Assembly (NCBI RefSeq): GCF_000284595.1
Contig: NC_017671.1
Span: forward strand, 839,001-903,000
Direction of reading: 5' to 3'
From: Stenotrophomonas maltophilia D457
Lineage (GTDB): Bacteria; Pseudomonadota; Gammaproteobacteria; Xanthomonadales; Xanthomonadaceae
Length of the DNA stretch: 64,000 bases
The notes below the pieces were generated by a model. The model saw only the letters and a program-made list of their open reading frames with translations. It had not been told where the DNA came from and did not search any database. Both the position numbers and the translations under genes were made by a program. Every line of letters starts with the position of its first letter. Within the stretch, counting starts at the first letter, position 1. Shown here in pieces: positions 43,967-63,393 of the stretch.

Positions 43967-44380
43967 ATGAATAGCAAGATCGAACACTCCAAGGACAACT
44001 CCGCCAATGGTGGAGATATCGTCAAGTATGTCGCCGCATCGTTGCTGGTGCTGGCCGGTCTGTTCGTCTGGTTCTGGTTCTCCGCCGACTCCGGTCGCGC
44101 CGCCCAGCTGGGTGCGTGGGCGGGTCAGGTGCGTGCGTTGGCGGTCGTGGTCGGTCTGGTTGGCGGTATCGGCGTGTTCATGCTGACCGGCAAGGGGCGC
44201 GACACCCGCGAATTCCTCTCCGAGTCGCGCTTCGAACTGCGCAAGGTGGTCTGGCCGACGCGCCAGGAAGCCATCCGCATGACCTGGGTCGTGATCGTCG
44301 TGGTGCTCATCCTCAGCCTGCTGCTGGGTGGCTTCGACTTCCTGATCCAGAAACTGACTCAGTGGTTCCTGAGCCGCTAA
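43967..44380 (+). CDS. secE: Preprotein translocase subunit SecE
   Basis: A 137-residue SecE of the three-helix proteobacterial type. Two N-terminal helices ([29 protein letters not shown]) precede the conserved amphipathic segment [20 protein letters not shown] and the last helix ([20 protein letters not shown]). It clamps the SecY channel. It lies 10 bases before nusG, the standard pairing. Confidence 0.96.
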   Translation: MNSKIEHSKDNSANGGDIVKYVAASLLVLAGLFVWFWFSADSGRAAQLGAWAGQVRALAVVVGLVGGIGVFMLTGKGRDTREFLSESRFELRKVVWPTRQEAIRMTWVVIVVVLILSLLLGGFDFLIQKLTQWFLSR

Positions 44381-44390
44381 GGAGAATTGC

Positions 44391-44951
44391 ATGAAGCGTT
44401 GGTACGTCGTTCACGCCTATTCGGGCTTCGAGAAGTCGGTGGCGCAGGCCCTGCGCGATCGCATCGTCCGTGATGGCATGGAAGAGCGCTTCGGCGACGT
44501 CCTGGTTCCAACCGAAGAAGTGGTCGAGATGCGCGCTGGCCAGAAGCGCCGCTCCGAGCGCAAGTTCTTCCCGGGCTATGTGCTGGTCCAGATCGAGACC
44601 CACGAAGAAGCCGGCATTCCGCGCATCGACAACGAAAGCTGGCACCTGGTCAAGGAAACCCCGCGCGTGATGGGCTTCATCGGCGGTACCGCTGATCGTC
44701 CGCTGCCGATCGCCGATTCCGAGGCCGAGGCCATCCTGAACCGCGTTCAGGAAGGTGTCGAGAAGCCGCGTCCCAAGGTGCTGTTCGAGCCGGGCCAGAT
44801 GGTCCGCGTCACCGACGGTCCGTTCAATGATTTCAATGGCGTCGTCGAAGAAGTCAACTACGAGAAGAGCCGTCTGCGCGTCTCGGTGCTGATCTTCGGT
44901 CGTGCGACCCCAGTCGAGCTCGAGTTCGGCCAGGTCGAAAAGGCCGTCTGA
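44391..44951 (+). CDS. nusG: Transcription termination/antitermination protein NusG
   Basis: A 186-residue protein with an NGN domain ([33 protein letters not shown]) and a C-terminal KOW domain (about 130-186, [21 protein letters not shown] in pieces). It links RNA polymerase to Rho or to the ribosome. AAGGAGAATTGC precedes the ATG. A terminator follows, so secE-nusG is a closed unit. Confidence 0.97.
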   Translation: MKRWYVVHAYSGFEKSVAQALRDRIVRDGMEERFGDVLVPTEEVVEMRAGQKRRSERKFFPGYVLVQIETHEEAGIPRIDNESWHLVKETPRVMGFIGGTADRPLPIADSEAEAILNRVQEGVEKPRPKVLFEPGQMVRVTDGPFNDFNGVVEEVNYEKSRLRVSVLIFGRATPVELEFGQVEKAV

Positions 44952-44990
44952 CCTGTCTGTAGCGTCGAGCATGGCTCGGCGTCGGACCAG

Positions 44991-45015
44991 AAACCGGGCC
45001 TGGCCCGGTTTCGTT
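44991..45015 (+). terminator. Rho-independent terminator after nusG
   Basis: Stem AAACCGGGCC / GGCCCGGTTT, nearly a perfect palindrome, followed by CGTTCGTTT. A decayed GTAG hairpin lies just upstream (about 44960-44985). Confidence 0.75.
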
Positions 45016-45030
45016 CGTTTACCTGCCGCT

Positions 45031-45061
45031 TCAGGCATGTGAAGAAAAAACCTGTTATAGT
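45031..45061 (+). promoter_or_regulatory. Possible promoter of the rplKAJL-rpoBC operon
   Basis: A good -10, TATAGT at 45056-45061, is preceded by TTCAGG at 45031-45036 with a long 19-base spacing; an A-run (GAAGAAAAAA) lies between. It is 149 bases upstream of rplK, leaving a structured leader (GCTGG/CCAGC hairpin near 45073-45088). Confidence 0.4.
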
Positions 45062-45209
45062 GCGCGGCTCCCTGCTGGGAAAGCCAGCAGGATGAGGCCG
45101 CCGCAAGGTGGCCTTCAGCATGATTTCAAAACGCGATGCCGGGACGCGTGATTCCCGGTCCGATGGGGAGCCTGTTGTCGAAAGGCGCTAGCACCCGGAG
45201 AGCACTCAC

Positions 45210-45638
45210 ATGGCAAAGAAAGTTGTCGGTTACATCAAGCTGCAGGTGAAGGCCGGTCAGGCCAACCCCTCGCCGCCGGTCGGTCCTGCGCTGGGTCAGC
45301 GTGGTCTGAACATCATGGAATTCTGCAAGGCGTTCAACGCTGCCACGCAGAAGCTCGAGCCGGGTCTGCCGGTTCCGGTGATCATCACGGCCTACTCGGA
45401 CCGTACGTTCACCTTCATCACCAAGAGCACCCCGGCCACCACCCTGCTGAAGAAGGCCGCTGGCATCTCGTCGGGCTCCAAGCGCCCGAACACCGAGAAG
45501 GTCGGCAAGGTCACCCGTAAGCAGCTGGAAGAGATCGCCAAGGCGAAGGAACCGGATCTGACTGCCGCCGACCTGGACGCCGCCGTGCGTACCATCGCTG
45601 GCTCTGCCCGTTCCATGGGCCTCGTGGTGGAGGGTTAA
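45210..45638 (+). CDS. rplK: 50S ribosomal protein L11
   Basis: A 142-residue L11. The N-terminal proline-rich [22 protein letters not shown] binds thiostrepton-class antibiotics, and the C-terminal domain ([17 protein letters not shown], here [17 protein letters not shown]) binds 23S rRNA. The 4-base gap to rplA fits the universal L11-L1 operon, where L1 represses by binding the leader. Confidence 0.98.
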   Translation: MAKKVVGYIKLQVKAGQANPSPPVGPALGQRGLNIMEFCKAFNAATQKLEPGLPVPVIITAYSDRTFTFITKSTPATTLLKKAAGISSGSKRPNTEKVGKVTRKQLEEIAKAKEPDLTAADLDAAVRTIAGSARSMGLVVEG

Positions 45639-45642
45639 TAAG

Positions 45643-46341
45643 ATGGCACAGACCAAGCGTGAGAAGGCCATCAAGGCCGCCGTCGTTCCGGGCAAGGCGT
45701 ACGCCTTCGAGGACGCGATCAACATCCTGAAGACCGCCACCAAGGCCAAGTTCGTCGAGTCGATCGACGTTGCCGTGCGCCTGGGCGTCGATGCGAAGAA
45801 GTCCGACCAGCAGGTCCGTGGCTCCACCGTGCTGCCGGCCGGTACCGGCAAGTCGGTCCGCGTCGCCGTGTTCGCTCCGGCCGGTGCCAAGGCTGATGAA
45901 GCCCTGGCCGCTGGCGCCGAAGCCGTCGGTATGGACGATCTGGCCGAGAAGATGCAGGCCGGTGATCTGAACTATGACGTCGTCATCGCGACCCCGGACG
46001 CCATGCGTGTCGTCGGTAAGCTGGGCACCGTGCTGGGCCCGCGCGGCCTGATGCCGAACCCGAAGGTCGGCACTGTTTCCCCGAACCCGGGTGAAGCCGT
46101 GAAGAACGCCAAGTCGGGTCAGGTCCGTTACCGCACCGACAAGGCCGGCATCATCCACTGCACCATCGGCAAGGCCGACTTCGCCGAAGACGCGCTGAAG
46201 TCGAACCTGACCGCGCTGCTGCTGGACCTGATCAAGGCCAAGCCGGCCACCTCGAAGGGCACCTACCTGCAGAAGGTTTCGGTCAGCTCGACGATGGGCC
46301 CGGGCGTCACCGTCGACCAGTCGTCGCTGACCCTGAAGTAA
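45643..46341 (+). CDS. rplA: 50S ribosomal protein L1
   Basis: A 232-residue L1 of the mobile stalk, with [16 protein letters not shown] and [22 protein letters not shown] (in pieces). It also represses L11-L1 translation in related bacteria. A hairpin follows at 46352-46380, then a 386-base leader before rplJ. Confidence 0.98.
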   Translation: MAQTKREKAIKAAVVPGKAYAFEDAINILKTATKAKFVESIDVAVRLGVDAKKSDQQVRGSTVLPAGTGKSVRVAVFAPAGAKADEALAAGAEAVGMDDLAEKMQAGDLNYDVVIATPDAMRVVGKLGTVLGPRGLMPNPKVGTVSPNPGEAVKNAKSGQVRYRTDKAGIIHCTIGKADFAEDALKSNLTALLLDLIKAKPATSKGTYLQKVSVSSTMGPGVTVDQSSLTLK

Positions 46342-46727
46342 TTGTTTCAAGCGGTCACGGTACCTTCGGTGCCGTGACCGTGACATTTGAAGGCATCGCT
46401 GGCAGTGCATCGCCTGCGGTAGCCGTCAAAGACCGCAGGCGCGGTCGTGGCAATACCGGCGACGGGCACGGAAGCTCGATCTGGCAAGGAGTCGCCGCCG
46501 GAGCAGTCATGAGCGCTTAATCGATTCCCCGGAATCACCCTGCGTAGATGGTGCCCTTCTGGAGTTTTTCTGGTTCACGCACGTCTGGGTTTCCCAGGTT
46601 GGCCCACTCCAGGTCTAGAACGGCCCACCCCCGGAACATCATCCCGATGTTCCCGGCGTCCAGGACGGATGCCGCACAGGACCGCACACGGCAGGAGCCG
46701 TAAGCGGAGTTCAATAGGAGGAGTGCA
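46342..46727 (+). other. rplA-rplJ intergenic leader
   Basis: A 386-base untranslated region. It contains a GC hairpin (CGGTCACGG/CCGTGACCG, 46352-46380) just after rplA, then smaller inverted repeats CTGGG/CCCAG near 46589-46601 and GAACATC/GATGTTC at 46637-46655, and a GGAGGAG ribosome site. By position it should be the L10 leader, the binding site of the L10-L12 complex that represses rplJL in gammaproteobacteria. Confidence 0.6.
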
Positions 46728-47324
46728 ATGGCTCTCAATCTGTCCCAGAAGCAAGAAGTAGTCGCCGAGCTGGCAGACGTCGCCGCCAAGGCCCACTCCT
46801 TGATCGCAGCCGAATACGCTGGCACCACGGTCGCCCAGATGACCGCGATGCGCAAGCAGGCTCGTGAAACCGGTGTTTTCTTGAAGGTTGTCAAGAACAC
46901 CCTGGCTTCGCGCGCCGTTGAAGGCACCGAGTTCGCAGTCGCCCAGGACCAGATGGTTGGTCCGCTGCTGTACGCGTTCTCGCTCGAGGAGCCCGGCGCT
47001 GCCGGTCGCCTGATCAAGGAAGCCGCCAAGGGCAACGACAAGCTGAAGGCTAAGGTCGTCGCCATCGGTGGCGAAGTGTTCCCGGCAAGCCACGTCGAAG
47101 TGCTGGCCTCGCTGCCGACCCGCGACCAGGCCCTGGCCATGCTGGCCCGCGTCCTGACCGAGCCGGTCACGATGTTTGCCCGCGCCATCAAGGCCGTTGG
47201 CGAGAAGCAGGGGGTGGCGATGTCGCCGCCGACGCTGCCGAGCCGGCCGCCGAGACCGCCTGAGTTTCGACTTACCGTGGTTCCTGACGGAACCTCAACC
47301 CAGAAAATCATCCAAAGGTATTAA
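46728..47324 (+). CDS. rplJ: 50S ribosomal protein L10, apparent 3' frameshift
   Basis: L10 anchors the L12 stalk. Residues 1-161 are a normal L10 ([33 protein letters not shown]). After Q161 the frame as read runs through [14 protein letters not shown]... to a TAA at 47322, giving 198 residues with an odd proline/arginine tail that overlaps the rplL ribosome site. Adding one G to the G-run at 47210-47214 restores [17 protein letters not shown] and a TGA at 47261-47263, about 178 residues, the usual acidic alanine-rich L10 end. A one-base deletion, by mutation or sequencing error, is therefore likely; the intended CDS is 46728-47263. Confidence 0.9.
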   Translation: MALNLSQKQEVVAELADVAAKAHSLIAAEYAGTTVAQMTAMRKQARETGVFLKVVKNTLASRAVEGTEFAVAQDQMVGPLLYAFSLEEPGAAGRLIKEAAKGNDKLKAKVVAIGGEVFPASHVEVLASLPTRDQALAMLARVLTEPVTMFARAIKAVGEKQGVAMSPPTLPSRPPRPPEFRLTVVPDGTSTQKIIQRY

Positions 47325-47326
47325 TC

Positions 47327-47695
47327 ATGTCCCTTACCAACGAACAGATCGTCGACGCCATCGCCGAGAAGTCCCTGATGGAAGTGATGGAGCTGGTCAA
47401 GGCCATCGAAGAGAAGTTCGGCGTCTCCGCCGCTGCTCCGGTTGCCGTGGCTGCTGCCGCTGGCCCGGCCGCTGCTGTTGAAGAGCAGACCGAGTTCACC
47501 GTCACCCTGAAGACCGCCGGCGAGAAGAAGGTCGAGGTCATCAAGGCCGTCCGCGCCATCACCGGCCTGGGCCTGAAGGAAGCGAAGGACCTGGCCGAAG
47601 CCGGTGGCGTCCTGAAGGAAGGCGCTTCGAAGGAAGACGCCGAGAAGATGAAGAAGGACCTGGAAGCTGCTGGCGCGACTGTCGAAGTCAAGTAA
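47327..47695 (+). CDS. rplL: 50S ribosomal protein L7/L12
   Basis: A 122-residue stalk protein. The N-terminal dimerisation helices (1-35) are followed by an alanine-rich hinge (about 36-52, [16 protein letters not shown]) and the globular C-terminal domain with [22 protein letters not shown], which recruits elongation factors. The start follows AAAGGTATTAATC. An attenuator-like hairpin (about 47731-47764) follows before rpoB. Confidence 0.98.
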   Translation: MSLTNEQIVDAIAEKSLMEVMELVKAIEEKFGVSAAAPVAVAAAAGPAAAVEEQTEFTVTLKTAGEKKVEVIKAVRAITGLGLKEAKDLAEAGGVLKEGASKEDAEKMKKDLEAAGATVEVK

Positions 47696-47820
47696 GCAGT
47701 TACCTTGCATCGTCACCGATTCACGGCGATGCAGCCAAGGCTGGGGGCGTAAGCCTCCGGCCTTTGGTCGTTGTTGCGGTACCGGTAGGGTCGACTGTTA
47801 GTCGACTGTTTCAAAAGCAG

Positions 47821-47840
47821 GAAAAAGCCCAACACGGGCT
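47821..47840 (-). terminator. Orphan minus-strand terminator-like hairpin
   Basis: On the minus strand AGCCC-GTGTT-GGGCT is followed by TTTTTC. No minus-strand gene precedes it, so it would only end antisense transcription coming from rpoB. Confidence 0.4.
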
Positions 47841-47900
47841 GCAGTCAAACCCCGGCAGGCCAGCGCACGGCGCGGCAGCGGGGGAGTGGTAGCAGACGAG

Positions 47901-47967
47901 TTGGCAGTTGGAAGTAGCGGGAGAAGGCGTGCTGGTGCCGGCAATACCAGCGACTTCCAACTGACAA
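47901..47967. repeat. Inverted repeat 58 bases upstream of rpoB
   Basis: Arms 47901-47915 and 47953-47967 pair over 15 bases with one mismatch, and an inner pair GCTGGT/ACCAGC (47931-47936, 47946-47951) extends the structure. Confidence 0.7.
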
Positions 47968-48024
47968 TTTCAAGTTCCCTTCGGATCGTGGGCGCACGAT
48001 CCGCACAACAAGGTGGAAGACCTC

Positions 48025-52179
<4,155 letters not shown>

Positions 52180-52268
52180 TCCATGCCGGCGCGGCGGCCT
52201 CCGCCGCCGCGCCGCTGGCAGTCAACTGAAAGCCCATCGACACAGCATTCCTCCTTCTGGAGAACACC

Positions 52269-56492
<4,224 letters not shown>

Positions 56493-56493
56493 G

Positions 56494-56523
56494 GTAGCCG
56501 GTCCGGCCGCAAGGCCGGACCAC
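56494..56523. repeat. GTAG-edged hairpin after rpoC (SMAG-like)
   Basis: GGTAGCC is followed by a perfect 9-bp stem GGTCCGGCC / GGCCGGACC with a GCAA tetraloop. It starts 1-2 bases after the rpoC stop and may mark the end of the rpoBC message. Confidence 0.8.
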
Positions 56524-56655
56524 CCCATCGGTCCATCGATGGGATTGGGAAAGGGCAGGGGAGATCGTCCGCGATCGACCCTGTCAACCTGAACGGGGTA
56601 CATGGAGGCCCCCCAGTAACGTCCCGGGATCAGGGACGGGCTTGACAGGAGGCGT

Positions 56656-56685
56656 TTGACTGCTTTCCTGGCAGGTTGCTACAAT
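56656..56685 (+). promoter_or_regulatory. Promoter of the str operon (rpsL-rpsG-fusA-tuf)
   Basis: TTGACT at 56656-56661 and TACAAT at 56680-56685 with an 18-base spacer, about 90 bases before rpsL. A second TTGACA lies at 56642-56647 but is too far from the -10. Confidence 0.75.
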
Positions 56686-56776
56686 CGTCTGTCTCAGCAG
56701 GCCAGAATTTCGGCCTGCTTTAACATTTCCGCATCTCTGGTCGGATTTTCCGGCCACCAATCAGAAGAACCTACTG

Positions 56777-57151
56777 ATGGCGACGATCAACCAGCTGGTC
56801 CGCAAGCCGCGGCAAGCGACCACCTACAAGAGTGCCTCGCCGGCGCTCGACAAGTGCCCGCAGCGCCGTGGCGTCTGCACCCGTGTCTACACCACCACTC
56901 CGAAGAAGCCGAACTCGGCTCTGCGCAAGGTTGCCAAGGTCCGCCTGACCAACCAGGAAGAAGTGATTTCCTACATCGGTGGTGAAGGCCACAACCTGCA
57001 GGAGCACTCCGTGGTCCTGATCCGCGGCGGTCGCGTCAAGGACCTGCCGGGTGTGCGTTACCACACCGTTCGTGGCTCGCTCGACGCCGCCGGCGTTGCC
57101 AAGCGTCGCCAGGCCCGTTCCAAGTACGGCGCCAAGCGTCCGAAGGCATAA
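56777..57151 (+). CDS. rpsL: 30S ribosomal protein S12
   Basis: A 124-residue decoding-site protein. The streptomycin-related lysines are wild type: [18 protein letters not shown] segment (K43/K44) and [13 protein letters not shown]. The start follows CTACTG without a strong Shine-Dalgarno. It is the first gene of the str operon and lies 12 bases before rpsG. Confidence 0.98.
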
Positions 57152-57163
57152 GGAGAGAGCACT

Positions 57164-57637
57164 ATGTCGCGTAAGGGTAATACTCCGCAGCGTTCCGTCC
57201 TGCCCGATCCGAAGCACGGAAGCGAAACCATCGCCCGCTTCATCAACATGGTCATGCAGAGCGGCAAGAAGTCCGTCGCCGAAAAGATCGTGTACGGCGC
57301 CATGGACGTGATCACCGAGAAGAACAGCAGCGCCAACGCCATTGAACTGGTGCAGAAGGCTCTGGACAACGTCGCTCCGGCGGTCGAAGTCAAGTCGCGT
57401 CGCGTCGGTGGTGCCACCTACCAGGTGCCGGTCGAAGTGCGTTCGTCGCGCAAGATGGCCCTGGCCATGCGCTGGCTGATCGACTCCGCGCGCAAGCGTG
57501 GTGAGAACACCATGCCGAAGAAGCTGGCTGCTGAACTGATCGACGCCTCGGAAAACCGTGGCGGCGCCATCAAGAAGCGCGAAGAAACCCACCGCATGGC
57601 CGAAGCCAACAAGGCATTCGCCCACTACCGCTGGTGA
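57164..57637 (+). CDS. rpsG: 30S ribosomal protein S7
   Basis: A 157-residue S7, which starts assembly of the 30S head. It begins [23 protein letters not shown] (in pieces) and has [18 protein letters not shown] and [25 protein letters not shown] precedes the ATG. A 141-base region with two hairpins separates it from fusA. Confidence 0.98.
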   Translation: MSRKGNTPQRSVLPDPKHGSETIARFINMVMQSGKKSVAEKIVYGAMDVITEKNSSANAIELVQKALDNVAPAVEVKSRRVGGATYQVPVEVRSSRKMALAMRWLIDSARKRGENTMPKKLAAELIDASENRGGAIKKREETHRMAEANKAFAHYRW

Positions 57638-57663
57638 GTTTGACGGCCTTGTAAAACAGGCAG

Positions 57664-57739
57664 GGCAGCACCACTTCGGTGCGTGCTGCCTCGCGGTCCC
57701 AGAAGGACTGCGCCAATCCGAAGGCCGCCGAAAGGCGGC
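57664..57739 (+). other. Two hairpins in the rpsG-fusA spacer
   Basis: GGCAGCAC/GTGCTGCC at 57664-57690 and GCCGCC-GAAA-GGCGGC at 57724-57739. No T-run follows, so they look like mRNA processing or partial attenuation structures within the str operon. Confidence 0.6.
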
Positions 57740-57778
57740 GTTCGGCCATCCGAAATCCAAGAAATCTGAGAGGCTCCC

Positions 57779-59920
<2,142 letters not shown>

Positions 59921-59972
59921 GCCTCGCTCAGCCTCTCTTGAAACCACTTACGAACAATCAAGGTATAGAACA

Positions 59973-61163
59973 ATGGCAAAGGGTAAGTTCGAGCGCACCA
60001 AGCCGCACGTCAACGTCGGCACCATCGGTCACGTCGATCACGGCAAGACCACGCTGACCGCCGCACTGACCAAGATCGGTGCCGAGCGCTTCGGTGGCGA
60101 GTTCAAGGATTACTCCTCGATCGACGCCGCGCCGGAAGAAAAGGCTCGTGGTATCACGATCTCGACCGCGCACGTCGAATACGAATCCCCGATCCGTCAC
60201 TACGCCCACGTTGACTGCCCGGGCCACGCTGACTACGTCAAGAACATGATCACCGGTGCCGCCCAGATGGACGGCGCGATCCTGGTGTGCTCGGCCGCTG
60301 ACGGCCCGATGCCGCAGACCCGTGAGCACATCCTGCTGTCGCGCCAGGTCGGCGTGCCGTACATCGTCGTGTTCCTGAACAAGGCCGACATGGTCGACGA
60401 CGCCGAGCTGCTCGAGCTGGTCGAGATGGAAGTGCGCGAACTGCTGAGCAAGTACGAGTTCCCGGGCGACGACACCCCGATCATCGCCGGTTCGGCCCGC
60501 CTGGCGCTGGAAGGCGACCAGAGCGACATCGGCGTGCCGGCCATCCTGAAGCTGGTCGACGCGCTGGACAGCTGGATTCCGGAGCCGGAGCGTGCGATCG
60601 ACAAGCCGTTCCTGATGCCGGTGGAAGACGTGTTCTCGATCTCGGGCCGCGGCACCGTGGTGACCGGTCGTATCGAGCGTGGCGTGATCAAGGTTGGCGA
60701 CGAAATCGAAATCGTCGGCATCCGTCCGGTGCAGAAGACCACCGTGACCGGCGTTGAAATGTTCCGCAAGCTGCTGGACCAGGGTCAGGCAGGCGACAAC
60801 GCTGGCCTGCTGCTGCGCGGCACCAAGCGTGACGACGTCGAGCGTGGCCAGGTGCTGGCCAAGCCGGGCACGATCAAGCCGCACACCAAGTTCGAAGGCG
60901 AAGTGTACGTCCTGTCGAAGGACGAAGGCGGCCGCCACACCCCGTTCTTCAACGGCTACCGTCCGCAGTTCTACTTCCGCACCACCGACATCACCGGCGC
61001 AGCTGCGCTGCCGGAAGGCGTCGAAATGGTGATGCCGGGTGACAACGTCAAGATGGTCGTCACCCTGATCAACCCGGTGGCAATGGACGAAGGCCTGCGC
61101 TTCGCCATCCGCGAAGGCGGCCGTACCGTCGGCGCCGGCGTGGTCTCGAAGATCATCGAGTAA
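59973..61163 (+). CDS. tuf: Elongation factor Tu, copy 2
   Basis: A 396-residue EF-Tu with the same protein sequence as the copy at 42549. It is the last gene of the str operon, 52 bases after fusA. Sequence identity of the two genes ends close to the start and stop codons, with different flanks, as expected for gene conversion restricted to the coding region. Confidence 0.98.
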   Translation: MAKGKFERTKPHVNVGTIGHVDHGKTTLTAALTKIGAERFGGEFKDYSSIDAAPEEKARGITISTAHVEYESPIRHYAHVDCPGHADYVKNMITGAAQMDGAILVCSAADGPMPQTREHILLSRQVGVPYIVVFLNKADMVDDAELLELVEMEVRELLSKYEFPGDDTPIIAGSARLALEGDQSDIGVPAILKLVDALDSWIPEPERAIDKPFLMPVEDVFSISGRGTVVTGRIERGVIKVGDEIEIVGIRPVQKTTVTGVEMFRKLLDQGQAGDNAGLLLRGTKRDDVERGQVLAKPGTIKPHTKFEGEVYVLSKDEGGRHTPFFNGYRPQFYFRTTDITGAAALPEGVEMVMPGDNVKMVVTLINPVAMDEGLRFAIREGGRTVGAGVVSKIIE

Positions 61164-61495
61164 TCTGGTAGTATTTGCGCCCCGATGTTGCCTGGGTAGG
61201 GCATCGGGGCGTATCAAATGGGAAAGCAGGCACAGGATGTGCCTTGTGTTCCCCGGACCAGGAAGGGTCAATGCCATTCAGGCGGCGTCAACAGGCGACT
61301 GTTGACAGCTGCCTTGCGTGCCATTATGCTTCTACGTCTGGGCAGGCCGGGAAACTGGTCTGCCTACGTTTTTGAGGTCCATGGAGTGACCTTGTCGGCC
61401 TGCAGGACTGCGGGCCGTCCGTATTCAGGAATTTCATGGGGCAAAGCAACCCAGAGGCTTTGTCTGTCGCTCTTTTAACGAAGGAACCTACCGCC
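61164..61495 (+). other. tuf-rpsJ intergenic region, S10 leader
   Basis: A 332-base spacer. A hairpin GCCCCGATG/CATCGGGGC (61179-61210) just after tuf may end the str transcript, although no T-run follows. A strong promoter lies at 61302-61330, leaving a leader of about 160 bases before rpsJ in which regulation by L4 would be expected from other gammaproteobacteria. Confidence 0.65.
61302..61330 (+). promoter_or_regulatory. Promoter of the S10 operon
   Basis: TTGACA at 61302-61307 and TATGCT at 61325-61330 with a 17-base spacer. Confidence 0.75.
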
Positions 61496-61807
61496 ATGGC
61501 GGACCAAAAGATCCGGATCCGGCTGAAAGCGTTCGATCATCGTCTGATCGACCGTTCGGCCAGCGAGATCGTTGAAACGGCAAAGCGGACCGGCGCGCAA
61601 GTGCGTGGCCCGATCCCGCTGCCGACCAAGATCGAGCGTTACACCGTTCTCGTCTCCCCGCACGTCGACAAGGACGCGCGTGACCAGTACGAGACCCGCA
61701 CGCACAAGCGCGTGCTCGATATCGTTGACCCGAATGACAAGACCGTGGACGCGCTGATGAAGCTCGAACTGGCTGCCGGCGTCGACGTTCAGATCAAGCT
61801 GACCTGA
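61496..61807 (+). CDS. rpsJ: 30S ribosomal protein S10
   Basis: A 103-residue S10/NusE with [17 protein letters not shown] and [29 protein letters not shown] (in pieces). It works in the 30S head and in antitermination with NusB. ATG 61496 follows AAGGAACC; an upstream in-frame ATG at 61436 is not part of the protein. First gene of the S10 operon. Confidence 0.98.
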
Positions 61808-61818
61808 GGACTACGACC

Positions 61819-62469
61819 ATGACGAAGAAGTATTCGTTGGGCTTCGTGGGCCGCAAGGCCGGCATGAGCCGCGTGTTCACCGAAGATGGCCGTTCCATCC
61901 CGGTGACCCTGATCGAAGCAACCCCGAACCGCATCGCGCAGATCAAGACCGTCGAAACCGACGGCTACAGCGCCGTGCAGGTGACCGTCGGCGCGCGTCG
62001 CGCTGCCCTGGTCAACAAGCCGGAAGCCGGCCACTTCGCCAAGGCGAAGGTGGAAGCGGGTCGTGGCCTGTGGGAATTCCGCGTTGAAGACGCGCAGCTC
62101 GGCGATTTCGCCGTTGGCGGCGAAGTCAAGGCGGACATCTTCGAAGTCGGCCAGATCGTCGACGTCCAGGGTGTCACCAAGGGTAAGGGCTTCCAGGGCA
62201 CCATCAAGCGCCACAACTTCCGTATGGGCGATGCAACCCACGGTAACTCGCTGTCGCATCGCGCGCCGGGTTCGCTGGGTCAGCGCCAGACCCCGGGTCG
62301 CGTTTTCCCGGGCAAGAAGATGTCGGGCCACATGGGCGCGGTGCAGCAGAGCACCCAGAACCTGGAAGTGGTCAAGGTCGACGTCGAGCGCGGTCTGATC
62401 GCCGTTCGCGGCGCCGTTCCGGGCGCGGCGGGTGGCGATGTGATCGTCCGTCCGGCGAGCAAGGCATAA
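61819..62469 (+). CDS. rplC: 50S ribosomal protein L3
   Basis: A 216-residue L3 near the peptidyl-transferase centre. The long loop segment [21 protein letters not shown] (in part) carries the glutamine methylated by PrmB in related bacteria. It lies 11 bases after rpsJ. Confidence 0.98.
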
Positions 62470-62481
62470 GGAGAGATGACG

Positions 62482-63087
62482 ATGGAACTCGTTATCACGG
62501 GTAGCAACAACAAGGTCTCGGTCTCCGACGCCGTGTTCGGTCGCGATTTCAGCGAAGATCTGGTCCACCAGGTCGTCGTTGCCTACCGCAACGCCGGTCG
62601 CGCCGGCACCAAGGCACAGAAGACTCGCTCCGAAGTGGCTGGTACCACCAAGAAGTCGAAGAAGCAGAAGGGCGGCGGCGCGCGTCATGGCGCACTGACG
62701 GCTCCGATCTTCGTCGGCGGCGGTGTCACCTTCGCGGCCAAGCCGCGCAGCTTCGAGCAGAAGGTCAATCGTAAGCAGTACCGTGCCGCCATGTGCGCGA
62801 TCCTGTCCGAGCTGAACCGTCAGGGCCGTCTGACCATCGTGGAGTCCTTCGATGTCGAAGTGACCAACACGAAGGGTCTGATCGCCAAGCTGGCCGGCCT
62901 GGAAGTGGGCAAGCGCCCGCTGATCGTCACCGAAGAAGCGTCCGAGCACCTGTACCTGTCCGCCCGCAATCTGCCGTACGTGCAGGTGCGTGACGTCCAG
63001 GGTCTGGATCCGGTCTCGCTGGTGGGTGCCGACACGGTCGTCATCACCGCTGACGCGGTCAAGAAGGTCGAGGAGTGGCTGGCATGA
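62482..63087 (+). CDS. rplD: 50S ribosomal protein L4
   Basis: A 201-residue L4. The exit-tunnel loop contains [21 protein letters not shown] (in part). In gammaproteobacteria L4 also represses its own S10 operon. ATG 62482 is chosen over ATG 62476 because AAGGAGAG ends only two bases before the latter. The stop overlaps rplW (ATGA). Confidence 0.97.
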
Positions 63088-63383
63088 ACGGCAACGAAAA
63101 AATCTTCAGCGTGCTGCGTGCCCCGCGTGTCTCCGAAAAGACCGCGCGCCTGCAGGAACTCTCCAACCAGTATGTCTTCGAAGTTTCGAACGAAGCCACC
63201 AAGGCCGATGTAAAGGCCGCGGTTGAGCAGCTGTTCGACGTCAAGGTCGAAGCCGTCAACGTGGTTAACGTCAAGGGCAAGAACAAGTCCTTCCGTAACC
63301 GTGCTGGCCGCCGCGGCGATTGGCGCAAGGCGTACGTTCGCCTGGCCGACGGCCAGTCGATCGATGTAACGGCCAAGGCCTGA
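63084..63383 (+). CDS. rplW: 50S ribosomal protein L23
   Basis: A 99-residue L23 at the tunnel exit, the docking site for trigger factor and SRP. It has [20 protein letters not shown] and the RNA-binding loop [21 protein letters not shown] (in pieces). ATG 63084 overlaps the rplD stop. Confidence 0.97.
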
Positions 63384-63393
63384 GGTACATCCC

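Larger units (their letters stand above)
47696..48024 (+). other. rplL-rpoB intergenic region
   Basis: A 329-base region that normally holds the attenuator and RNase processing site of rpoBC. It contains a CCAAGGC...GCCTTTGG hairpin (about 47732-47764), a GTAG hairpin (GGTAGGGTCGACTGTTAGTC at 47784-47803, pairing GTCGAC/GTCGAC), a terminator-like hairpin pointing the other way (47821-47840) and a long inverted repeat at 47901-47967. Confidence 0.65.
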
